Shown here: positions 1 through 8,200 of the stretch, in pieces | Numbering within the stretch: position 1 is the stretch's first letter | Layout: the number at the start of each line of letters is the position of its first letter | Assembly (NCBI RefSeq): GCF_915069625.1 | Contig: NZ_CAJZFD010000063.1 | Coordinates: forward strand, 1 to 9,935 | Reading direction: 5' to 3' | Origin: an uncultured Veillonella sp. | Lineage (GTDB): Bacteria; Bacillota; Negativicutes; Veillonellales; Veillonellaceae | Length of the DNA stretch: 9,935 nucleotides | Program-made: the position numbers and the translations under genes | The notes under the pieces: model-generated | Database searches by the model: none | What the model saw: only the letters and a program-made list of their open reading frames with translations | Told to the model about the DNA's origin: nothing

Positions 1-52
1 CAGGCCGTACTTTAAATATCACATTGTAATAGAATAAATTTTTACTATTATC

Positions 53-85
53 AAAAGACCCTATATACAAGCGTATATAGGGTCT
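53..85 (-). terminator. Rho-independent terminator downstream of the M29 aminopeptidase gene
   Basis: Bases 56-68 and 73-85 form a perfect 13-bp stem around a 4-base loop (69-72). Read on the minus strand the stem is followed by TTTT (56-53), and it lies about 105 bases past the stop codon of the minus-strand peptidase gene, so it most likely ends that transcript. On the plus strand the tail is only GTTTC, so it would be weak for a gene entering from the left. I see no gene in bases 1-52, nor in the 3' untranslated stretch 86-190. Confidence 0.75.
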
Positions 86-190
86 GTTTCATATGTAGTT
101 TTCCAATATAAATTGATATCTACTAGAGACGTTAGACTAGACATATAGTTCTTTGCTGTCATCCAATTTATGATTGTTTTGTAGTTATGT

Positions 191-1420
191 TTATACTTGT
201 AAACGACCATCAATCATAATGTCTACTTCTTGACCGTCACGAGTATAGCCTTTGATGTTCATACGTTCATGGCCAATCATAAAGTCTACATGTGTTAAGG
301 AGTGGTTAAGGCCGCGTTCTTTTAATTCTTCTTCAGATAAACCATCGCTATCTTTGAGGCATGTTGGATAAGAGGCACCAATTGCTAAATGGCAGGACGC
401 ATTTTCATCAAACAATGTTTCGAAGAAGATTTGGTTAGATTGACTAATTGGGCTGAAGTGATCAACTAAAGCAACTTCGCCGAGGTAGTGGGAACCTTCA
501 TCAGTTTCTACTAATTCTTTCAATACTTCATAACCTTCTTTGGCTGTATATTCAACGATTTTACCTTCTTTAAACGTAAAGGAGAAATCAGAAATAGTAT
601 TACCGTGGTAAATTAAAGGTTTTGTACTGTACACAATACCATTAACGCCATTGTATTGTGGAGCAGAGAAAACTTCTTCTGTAGGTATATTAGCATTGAA
701 AATAGTACCATCTTTGGAGGATTCTTCACCACCTAGCCAAATATGACCTTCTGGCAATTCTAATAGGAGGTCAGTACCATTTTCACAAGTATAACGCAAT
801 GCCTTTAAGTCTAATTTATTCAATGCTTCACAGCGGTGACGTAATTTTGCCATATGATGACGATACGTATCTTTTGGTTCTACACCTTCAATGCGGCAAA
901 GTTTCAATAATGTTTCCCATAATTGATTAATTTTTTCTTCGTTTGTACCTTCATAGCCTAATAAATCTGCCCAAAGTACTGTTGGTACAGAGGCAACACA
1001 CCATGTAACAGAAGAATTCATGATGGCTGTATGATAAAAGGATAACACTTTATTTAAGTTACGAGATTGTAAGGAAATACGATCCGTTGGGATGCCTTCT
1101 AAGGCTTTTGGATTAGCACTGATTAACGATAAGAAGGCAGCCTTTTCATCGATGTACTGCTTGTAGAATTCAGGAATCCAGTTAGCTGGTTTTTCTAAAA
1201 CAGATTCGTTAGCATGCAATAAACGTTGACGGGCAATTGGGGAGCATCTCCAGTTCAGAACAACCTCCTTAGCACCAAGTTCATAAGCTTCTTCAGTAAC
1301 AATCACTGCAAAGTCTTTGTTTTCTACATCTACAGAAACAACTAATGTTTGGTCTTGCTGCAAGTTTACACCGTATTGTAATAATGTACGGGCATATTTT
1401 CTTAATGTATCTTGATTCAT
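191..1420 (-). CDS. M29 family aminopeptidase (AmpS/PepS/AmpT type)
   Basis: This 409-residue protein matches the usual length of the M29 family: cytoplasmic, dinuclear metal-dependent exopeptidases that remove N-terminal residues from peptides. Family metal ligands are recognisable in order: Glu249 in IPTEEVFSAP, Glu315 in EGSHYLGEVALVD with His321 just after it, His344 in HLAIGASYP, and His377 and Asp379 in SLTHVDFMIG. These spacings closely follow the ligands I recall for the Thermus enzyme (E250, E316, H345, H376, D378). The N-terminal half (about 1-200) is the more variable cap domain. No signal peptide is visible, so it should be cytoplasmic. The ATG start is supported by AAAGGAG at 1432-1426, five bases upstream. 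It is transcribed divergently from comEA, so it is probably not functionally tied to the competence operon. The family call is firm; substrate preference cannot be read from the sequence. Confidence 0.93.
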   Translation of the reverse strand: MNQDTLRKYARTLLQYGVNLQQDQTLVVSVDVENKDFAVIVTEEAYELGAKEVVLNWRCSPIARQRLLHANESVLEKPANWIPEFYKQYIDEKAAFLSLISANPKALEGIPTDRISLQSRNLNKVLSFYHTAIMNSSVTWCVASVPTVLWADLLGYEGTNEEKINQLWETLLKLCRIEGVEPKDTYRHHMAKLRHRCEALNKLDLKALRYTCENGTDLLLELPEGHIWLGGEESSKDGTIFNANIPTEEVFSAPQYNGVNGIVYSTKPLIYHGNTISDFSFTFKEGKIVEYTAKEGYEVLKELVETDEGSHYLGEVALVDHFSPISQSNQIFFETLFDENASCHLAIGASYPTCLKDSDGLSEEELKERGLNHSLTHVDFMIGHERMNIKGYTRDGQEVDIMIDGRLQV

Positions 1421-1450
1421 AATTTCTCCTTTAATTCGACATCAATTGTT

Positions 1451-1500
1451 AAACTCCTGCTAGTGTGACTAATAGAGTCAGTGGTAGGAGTTTTATTTTT
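1451..1500 (+). promoter_or_regulatory. T-tailed hairpin in the divergent spacer, possible leader attenuator of the comEA operon
   Basis: Bases 1451-1458 (AAACTCCT) pair perfectly with 1486-1493 (AGGAGTTT). The stem extends through weaker G-U-containing pairs and is capped by an inner 5-bp stem, 1466-1470 with 1476-1480, and a 5-base loop. The plus strand continues with TTTTATTTTT (1491-1500). That shape is terminator-like, yet it lies between two divergent gene starts, about 30 bases before the comEA ribosome binding site. It may attenuate comEA transcription, stop stray antisense transcripts from the peptidase gene, or overlap the promoters. A poor promoter match, TTGTTA at 1446 with TAATAG at 1470, overlaps it, so the role is unsettled. 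Confidence 0.45.
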
Positions 1501-1519
1501 CATAGGGAAATCCTTCAGT

Positions 1520-1525
1520 AGGAGG
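1520..1525 (+). promoter_or_regulatory. Ribosome binding site fixing the comEA start
   Basis: AGGAGG lies six bases before the ATG at 1532. It supports that start over an in-frame GTG at 1481, which would add 17 residues, sits inside the hairpin arm and has no such site at proper spacing. Confidence 0.85.
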
Positions 1526-1531
1526 TGCACT

Positions 1532-2101
1532 ATGAAAGTTAAATTGAAGCCCTATATGATAATTGTATTAATCCTATGTATTTTAGTAGGAATTTATTTC
1601 CTATGGCCTATTATAACAGATGAAAGCGATTCTGTCCTAGCTGAAGGGGGTATAGATGGAAATTCTTCTATATCTACTGTAGAACAACAGCCTAATAAAC
1701 CAATCGCTTATATAACAGGTGCAGTCGCTTCACCTGGTTTATATGAGCTTGAAAGCTCAGCTACTGTAGGTGATATTGTTAAGCTAGCAGGAGGACTATT
1801 ACCCTATGCAGATGTAGAGTCGGTAAATATGGCTAAGCCAGTTACTGCAGGTGATCATATCCATGTAGTATTTAACTTTCACGGTAATCCTGAAGTGTTA
1901 TTGCGTGGTAATAAGATAAACATAAACTCTGCCACTGCAAAAGAATTAGACTCTCTGCCAGGTATAGGCCCTGCCATGGCTAAAAGAATTGAGGAATATC
2001 GTTCACAAAAAGGCCCCTTTACTTCCGTTGAAGGTATCAAGGGGGTGAAGGGCATTGGTGACGGCGTATTTAAGAAAATTAAAGACAAAATTACAATTTA
2101 A
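1532..2101 (+). CDS. comEA: ComEA family competence DNA-binding protein
   Basis: This 189-residue protein has the full ComEA layout. A short basic N terminus is followed by one membrane anchor (about 8-28, rich in I, L and V) and a polar linker (30-56). An SLBB domain follows (about 57-113, starting PIAYITGAVASPGLY), then a C-terminal double helix-hairpin-helix domain (128-189). The hairpin motifs are LPGIGPAMA at 142-150 and VKGIGDGVF at 172-180, preceded by the typical ININSATAKEL. In the family the anchor holds the protein on the outer face of the cytoplasmic membrane, where the hairpins bind incoming double-stranded DNA non-specifically and deliver it to ComEC. It is the first gene of the comEA-comEC-holA-polC cluster. 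Its stop codon lies in a small hairpin just before comEC. Both domains are intact, so it is likely functional. Confidence 0.93.
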   Translation: MKVKLKPYMIIVLILCILVGIYFLWPIITDESDSVLAEGGIDGNSSISTVEQQPNKPIAYITGAVASPGLYELESSATVGDIVKLAGGLLPYADVESVNMAKPVTAGDHIHVVFNFHGNPEVLLRGNKININSATAKELDSLPGIGPAMAKRIEEYRSQKGPFTSVEGIKGVKGIGDGVFKKIKDKITI

Positions 2102-2117
2102 CAATCAAAATTGTAAT
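2090..2117 (+). repeat. Inverted repeat spanning the comEA stop and comEC leader
   Basis: A perfect 10-bp inverted repeat, ATTACAATTT (2090-2099) and AAATTGTAAT (2108-2117), has an 8-base loop that contains most of the comEA stop codon. It ends nine bases before the proposed comEC ATG. The AT-rich stem is weak and there is no T tail, so it is not a terminator. A role in translational coupling of comEC to comEA is an inference. Confidence 0.5.
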
Positions 2118-2126
2118 CACGAAGGT

Positions 2127-4280
2127 ATGCCACTACATACAAATATTATTGATCGTACAAAAGTGGTGTTAACTCATAGTCAATGGGCACATGTTATATT
2201 AGGATCTATCATTATAGGAACAATACTAGGGTATGGAAATTATTTTCCTGTACTCAATCAAATGTACTATATCTTTGCGATAGGGATAGCCATTATAGGT
2301 GTCGGTGTTTTTAAAGTCTTACAATCGTCTAATTGGTGGCGATCACTTGGTAAGTTAATAGTTTTAGTGTCCGTTTTTGTAGGACTGTCGTATTATCAAA
2401 CAGATTTACGGATTATACATTTTAATAGCTATACTTCATATTATTTGCAGCAAGAAGGAGAATATCTTGGTACGGTTGTAACTGCTCCTGAAAGAGTAAA
2501 TTTGAACGGACAGGAGTACTACAAATATACAATTGAAACTCATGGCTTACATCCTTATAAAGATACTGCCAAAAATGATTATATTAATGCACAGGGAAGG
2601 TTACAGGTATATTCAAAGGTGTCTACCACCAAACATCCCATACGACTAGGGGAATACGCAGTTGTAGAAGGTACACCAAAGTCCTTATTTTTTATCGAAG
2701 AGGAAGGTCGTATTAATCTTCGCGGTCGATATATGAGTTCCAATTCTCGAGGGCGAATCTACGATGGTGTATACCGAGTTGCCAGTCATAAAGACTTACA
2801 AGCATTTCACTTTAAAGAAACCCATTCTGAAAAACTATATATAAAACTCTTATTTCTTTGTGGATTAATACGAGAGTCTATAGATAAAACTATTTCTAAT
2901 TATCTAGAGGGGCCACAACAAGTATTAGCACAAGCATTAGCCTTAGGTGGACATTATAGTGAGCTAGGAGAAGATACAATGAAGGATTTTTCCTATACAG
3001 GACTTATCCATATTCTATCTATATCAGGTTCACATATTGCTCTCTTACTAGCACTGATATATGGACTGGGACGACTTATTAAATTAAGAAAACGAACTAG
3101 TTTGATTATGGGGATTTTAGTGGCTATCATGTATTGTGGTGTCGTTGGTGGTGATGTTCCTGTTGTACGGGCTACAATGATGAGTATACTCATGTGCATG
3201 GCCTATGTAAAAGGGCGACTATATCAAGCTAAGCAGGCGTTATGTATATGTGCCATACTATGTCTAGTATATGATCCATTCTCTTTGTTTGACGTGAGTT
3301 TTCAGCTATCCTTTGGCGCGACCTATGGATTGCTCATATGGGGTAAAGTATTATATGAACGTATTCAATGGTTACCAAAATGGATTAAAACACCGCTTGT
3401 GTTATGTGTGTCAGCACAGTTGCTCATCTTGCCGCTACAGCTGTATTACTTTCACTATATCAGTATTGCTAGTTTGTTAGCAGCTTGTATAGTGGCACCT
3501 TTATTAGATATATCTATCGTTTTAATTTTTATAAGTACTATTATTAGCTCTATAATGCCAATATCATTTCTATGGCCTTTGATAGATGTACTATTACGTA
3601 TATCCTTATATTTAAATCATGTGTTAGGTCGTAGTGGCAGTTTACTTTGGTTAGGCATGATGAATCCTTATTGTGCTTATTTGTATTTGGTTCTATTAGG
3701 TTTATTTACGTATTTTTTAACCCATAGAAAAAGATATACTGTTTATGTAATGTTGTGTTTGTTTTTTATGGTCACAACCTTTGGTGCTTCATATTATGTG
3801 ACACAGTATCATAAGAATGCATTGGTTCACTATATTCCTATGAAGCAGTGTAATGTGTTACTTTGTATAGAACCAAATCACGAAGGGGCCTATGTATTAA
3901 TTGATGCACCAGACCATATTAAAACAACACCTAATGAAAGGCTTATTAATCAAGCTATACAAGCATATGGTGTCAATCCAAAGGTTGTAAAAGTAGACTA
4001 CTTTCATAGTAACGGATCTGCAAAAACAATATATAAAAATAGTATGAAAGAAATCGATGTATATAATGGACAAAGAGGGGAAAAAAATCTAAAATTAAAT
4101 GATAAGACTAATACACTATTTATTACGAGTCGTTCTAGTTCAATGAATGAAATTGGCCGAGTATTACCGAATAATATGGTTTTACTTAGCAGCCCTCATG
4201 GTGCGTTACGCGATGTGGACCCATCATCGGAACACATGTATATAATGGGATACAGTTACATTAAAGATATCTATCTGTGA
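2127..4280 (+). CDS. comEC: ComEC/Rec2 family DNA uptake channel with a shortened C-terminal domain
   Basis: This 717-residue polytopic membrane protein carries single-stranded DNA into the cell during transformation. Three N-terminal helices (about 15-85) precede an extracellular OB-like region (about 110-205). The competence channel domain begins near residue 280 and carries the hallmark GLIHILSISGSHIALL (292-307), then GGDVPVVRATMMS and further helices to about residue 560. The tail (566-717) starts VHYIPMKQCNVLLCIEP and VLIDAP (Asp593). It aligns by eye with the opening strands of the usual metallo-beta-lactamase-like domain, but it has no HxHxDH motif and is only about 150 residues long. 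The start is uncertain. The ATG at 2127 has GAAGG almost touching it, and the frame is open back to TTG 2055 and GTG 2058 inside comEA. I prefer the ATG because the extra 24 residues look like an out-of-frame read of comEA. The stop overlaps the upstream edge of the holA ribosome binding site. Confidence 0.9.
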   Translation: MPLHTNIIDRTKVVLTHSQWAHVILGSIIIGTILGYGNYFPVLNQMYYIFAIGIAIIGVGVFKVLQSSNWWRSLGKLIVLVSVFVGLSYYQTDLRIIHFNSYTSYYLQQEGEYLGTVVTAPERVNLNGQEYYKYTIETHGLHPYKDTAKNDYINAQGRLQVYSKVSTTKHPIRLGEYAVVEGTPKSLFFIEEEGRINLRGRYMSSNSRGRIYDGVYRVASHKDLQAFHFKETHSEKLYIKLLFLCGLIRESIDKTISNYLEGPQQVLAQALALGGHYSELGEDTMKDFSYTGLIHILSISGSHIALLLALIYGLGRLIKLRKRTSLIMGILVAIMYCGVVGGDVPVVRATMMSILMCMAYVKGRLYQAKQALCICAILCLVYDPFSLFDVSFQLSFGATYGLLIWGKVLYERIQWLPKWIKTPLVLCVSAQLLILPLQLYYFHYISIASLLAACIVAPLLDISIVLIFISTIISSIMPISFLWPLIDVLLRISLYLNHVLGRSGSLLWLGMMNPYCAYLYLVLLGLFTYFLTHRKRYTVYVMLCLFFMVTTFGASYYVTQYHKNALVHYIPMKQCNVLLCIEPNHEGAYVLIDAPDHIKTTPNERLINQAIQAYGVNPKVVKVDYFHSNGSAKTIYKNSMKEIDVYNGQRGEKNLKLNDKTNTLFITSRSSSMNEIGRVLPNNMVLLSSPHGALRDVDPSSEHMYIMGYSYIKDIYL

Positions 4281-4287
4281 AAGGAGG
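4281..4287 (+). promoter_or_regulatory. Ribosome binding site fixing the holA start
   Basis: AAGGAGG directly follows the comEC stop codon and lies four bases before the ATG at 4292. It rules against the in-frame GTG at 4277, which would put this site inside the coding region as Lys-Gly-Gly. Confidence 0.85.
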
Positions 4288-4291
4288 AACT

Positions 4292-5269
4292 ATGGCACAT
4301 ATTCAACTCATTTATGGCGATGAGCCACAATTAATTGAAGAAGAAAAACGTAAATTTTTATGTGCCTATCCTGACCTTCCAGTAACAGTATTAGATGATG
4401 AAGCTGGGCCACAGAAGATAAGTGAAAAGCTCTGTGAGGATTCTCTATTTGGCGATCAAAAGGTATTTTGCTTAGTGAATTTACCTATTATTCGTAAAAG
4501 AGGTAAAAATAGCGATGCTTGGGTTCCATTATATGAACTTCTCATGGAATATAACGGGGATAACCCCATCCTTTTGATTTATCATGATATGATTGATAAA
4601 CGCATCAAGCAAAATAAAGAGATTTTAGATAAAATACCAAATCATCAATGTAAGCGCCTTGAAGGGGCTGACCTAGTGATGTGGATTCGTCAATATTGTA
4701 CATCTAATGGATTTAAAATGACTCCTGATGCACAAGAATATGTGGCTCATCTCATCGATTTGTGGCAAGATGTACCGGTTTCATTTATGAAAACCGAATT
4801 TGACCGTTATTTTTTACAGATAACAGGCGATAAAGTCATTACGAAAGAGTTCCTTGAAGAGAATGGTAGTGACTATGGTGCTAAAAATATTTTCACCTTT
4901 AAAGAGGCTCTGTTAAAACGAGATATTGATACATTGCTTGAATTATTTCCGTTTATGTTCGGCTATAAAGAATTAGATCGTGCTATGAGCTATATTGAGG
5001 GGCAGTTACGTTTGCAGCTACTGGTTAGCGAATGTCGCCAAGCGGGAATGTCTGTTCAAGCCATACAAAACTTATGTAAGGATCATGATTCATCATTTAA
5101 ACCATATCCGATTAAGTTGGCTTACGAGGCGAGCCCTAGAATTTCAGTTAAGGCATTACGAGCTTTATTAAAAGGACTCTATGAGATTATATTGGATAGC
5201 CGTAGTAGCAAGGGCGATATTTGGCGATTTAGAGATTTATGTATTACCTATTGTGGGTATAAAGGATAA
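4292..5269 (+). CDS. holA: DNA polymerase III delta subunit
   Basis: This 325-residue protein is slightly short of the usual 330-345 for clamp-loader delta. The subunit prises open the beta sliding clamp within the delta-tau-delta' clamp loader. The N-terminal domain (about 1-135) shows the family's opening IQLIYGDEPQLIEEE (4-18), the SLFGDQKVFCLVNLP stretch (51-65) and the NPILLIYHD strand (91-99). Like other delta proteins it has no Walker A motif. The middle lid-like domain (about 140-190) and a helical C-terminal collar domain (about 200-325, with KALRALLKGLYEIILD near 287-302) follow the normal order. Gene order comEA-comEC-holA is common in Firmicutes, which supports the call. Its stop is only two bases from the polC ATG, and its last codons provide the polC ribosome binding site (AAAGGA, 5261-5266), so the two are probably translationally coupled. 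Confidence 0.9.
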   Translation: MAHIQLIYGDEPQLIEEEKRKFLCAYPDLPVTVLDDEAGPQKISEKLCEDSLFGDQKVFCLVNLPIIRKRGKNSDAWVPLYELLMEYNGDNPILLIYHDMIDKRIKQNKEILDKIPNHQCKRLEGADLVMWIRQYCTSNGFKMTPDAQEYVAHLIDLWQDVPVSFMKTEFDRYFLQITGDKVITKEFLEENGSDYGAKNIFTFKEALLKRDIDTLLELFPFMFGYKELDRAMSYIEGQLRLQLLVSECRQAGMSVQAIQNLCKDHDSSFKPYPIKLAYEASPRISVKALRALLKGLYEIILDSRSSKGDIWRFRDLCITYCGYKG

Positions 5270-5271
5270 AA

Positions 5272-8200
5272 ATGAAAGTACGTTATCGTGTTGTACCAAA
5301 ACAGAATAAGAAATCATCCTTCTATGTAAACTGTCATAGCCAACATGTGACGATTCAAGCAGCAGACTCTGCGTTTTCTACATTGCTTAGTTTGCGTGAA
5401 AGATTATCTGCATGGTATAAGGAAAAAAATATTTACTTTGATAATATTCCAACTAATACAGATACAGCTTGTTGCTTCGCTTGGAAGGTAGATACGGAAA
5501 CAGGGGAAGGTTTAGATACCTATTATTATGGTGGCGGCTGTGGTGCTGGTGAATGGATTGAAGCGGCAGAAGCGCAACGTGAGGCTGAAGAGGCTAAAAA
5601 CAAAGTGCCTAGAGGTAAGTCTTTTGCTGGTTATGATCAAGAAGATGAATATGATGATGTCGATGAAGATGATTTTGCCCCATTTGTAGAGGCTGTTGAG
5701 CTGGGCTACTTTAATAATAGTCCTGTCGTTGTATCTCGTTCTAATCAAACGGCTGCCGCATCTAGCAATAGTGATACTGTCGCAGCTGTGAGCAGTACAC
5801 CTAAAACAAGTAAAGGTTTTGCACATAAAAGTACTACAAAATCTACTGCTAAAGGTAGTGAAGGGGATAGTAAATACCCTCGTCGTGCCCCGAAGGATGC
5901 TCCTACTGATGAAGGCATGATTTTAGGGCCTAAAATTGAGGGAGTTACCTCTAAAATTATGGGCACTTTGGATACGCCTAGTGTTATTTTTGAAGGTGTA
6001 TTTGTTGGTCTAGATAAACGTGATACTAAGACTGGTAAAAGTATCGTTAACGGTAGCATCGTAGACGATACGAATAGTATCAAATTCATCAAGTTTACGA
6101 ACAGCCCTGAAGAAGGGGATGCGCTACTTAAACAATTAAAAGGTTTACAACGTGTACGCGTACAAGGTAGCGTCAGCTTTGATGATCGATTTGATAAGGA
6201 TTATATCTTATCTATTCGAAGCATTGAAGCTATGGAAACTAATAGCGTGGAGCGCACTGAAAACCGTCCAGACTCCCGTGTAGAGCTGCACTTGCATACT
6301 AAGATGAGTGATAAGGATGCCCTTGTATCTGTTAAAGACCTATTTAAAACAGTAAAAAAATGGGGTCATCCTGCGGTAGCTATTACAGATCACGGCGTTG
6401 TACAAGCCTTTCCAGAAGCTCAAGCTCTTGGTAAAGAGTTGGGCGTTAAGGTTATCTACGGTGTAGAAGGTTATCTTATTGATGATGAAATTGTTGCTCG
6501 TGATGAAGAGCCTGTAGTAGATAAGAAGAAGAAAAAAGAAAAAGATAAACGTTACCATATTATCTTATTAGCTAAAAATATGGTAGGTTTGCGCAATCTG
6601 TACAAGATGATATCTATTTCTCATCTTGAACACTATAAGGTACGTCCTCGTTTGCCTCGTTCTGTTATTGAAGAACATCGTGAAGGCATTATTATCGGTT
6701 CTGCTTGTGAAGCTGGGGAACTTATGCAATCCATTGTTCGTGGCGCTACAAAGGAAGAACTATTAGAGATTGCATCTTTCTATGACTATCTTGAAATTCA
6801 GCCACATACAAATAATATGTTCTTGGTTCGTAAAGGACTTATGCCAGATGAGCAAGCCCTTATCGATATGAACAAAACGGTTATTGAATTAGGGGATGCA
6901 TTAAATAAGCCTGTTTGTGCAACCTGTGACGTTCACTATTTAACACCAGAAGAAAAGATTTACCGTGAAATCATGTTGACTGCCTGTGGTTATCCAGATG
7001 CAGATGAACAACCAGATTTACATTTACGTACCACCGATGAAATGTTGGCATCCTTCCCTTACTTAAGTGAAGAAAAGGCCTATGAAGTAGTTGTTACTAA
7101 TACTCGTGCAATTAATGATAGCATTGAAGATATTAAACCAGTTCCAGATGGCACATATTCTCCAAAGATTGAAGGTGCCGATGAAGCTTTCACAGAAATG
7201 TGTTATAGAAATGCGAAAGCCATTTATGGGGACCCATTGCCTCGCGTAGTACAAGAGCGACTTGATTATGAACTAGACTGTATTATCTCCAATGGTTACG
7301 GCGTATTGTATTACATTGCTCATAAGCTAGTAAAAAAATCTCTAGATGATGGGTATCTCGTAGGTTCCCGTGGTTCTGTAGGTTCTTCCTTTGCAGCAAC
7401 CATGTCTGAAATTACCGAGGTAAATCCATTACCGCCACATTATGTATGCCCTAATTGTAAGCATTCTGAATTTTTTGAAAAGGGCGAATATGCAGGTGGC
7501 TTTGACTTGCCACGTAAAGATTGTCCAGAGTGTGGTCATGCGCTACAAACTAATGGCCATGATATTCCGTTTGCCATCTTCCTTGGTTTCGAAGGTGATA
7601 AGGTTCCAGATATTGACCTTAACTTCTCCGGTGATTACCAAGCAAAGGCTCACAAATATACGGAAGAACTATTTGGACGTGACAATGTATTTAAAGCGGG
7701 TACCATCGGTACAATAGCTGATAAAACTGCTTTTGGTTATGTTAAAAAGTATGCCGAAATTCGAGATATTCAAGCTCGTAGTGGTTTCTTTGAACATTTA
7801 GCAAAAGGCTTTACCAATGTTAAGAATACTACTGGCCAACATCCTGGCGGTATCATGGTATGTCCTCGCGATATGGATGTGCATCACTTTACACCTATAC
7901 AACATCCTGCGAATAAGAAGGAAAGTGGTGTATTAACAACACACTTTGACTATCACTCCATCGAAGGCCGTATGACTAAGCTCGATATTCTTGGCCATGA
8001 TGATCCGACTATCATTCGTATGCTAGAGGATTTGACCGGTATAGATGCTAAGACAATCCCATTTGATGATCCAAAGACATTGAGCTTATTCTCTTCGACA
8101 GAGGGGATTGGGTTAACACCTGAGCAATTACAAGGTGACCAAGTAGCTAGCTTGGCCGTTCCAGAATGTGGTACGAAGTTCGTACGGGGCATGCTTGAAG

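Noticed and set aside
61..162. A minus-strand frame of 33 codons between the aminopeptidase gene and its terminator.
   Set aside because: It has no ribosome binding site and its stop codon falls inside the terminator stem, so it is most likely untranslated 3' sequence.
1481..1531. A longer comEA starting at GTG 1481.
   Set aside because: The added 17 residues would come from the hairpin arm and ribosome binding site; AGGAGG at 1520-1525 clearly serves the ATG at 1532.
2055..2126. A comEC start inside comEA (TTG 2055 or GTG 2058).
   Set aside because: It would need a non-ATG start with a poorly spaced site and adds polar residues unlike the family's N terminus. It is kept as an alternative but not preferred.
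5512..6092. Overlapping minus-strand open frames across the low-complexity part of polC.
   Set aside because: They mirror a repetitive, codon-biased stretch of a well-supported gene, lack ribosome binding sites and resemble no known protein.
6523..6549. The lysine-rich run as evidence that polC is broken by a frameshift.
   Set aside because: The reading frame stays open and the PHP sequence continues correctly on both sides, so the gene is intact with a real domain absence.
7442..7717. A 91-codon plus-strand frame inside polC covering the zinc module.
   Set aside because: It is an out-of-frame reading of the conserved zinc-finger and catalytic PDIDLNF region, with no start signal of its own.
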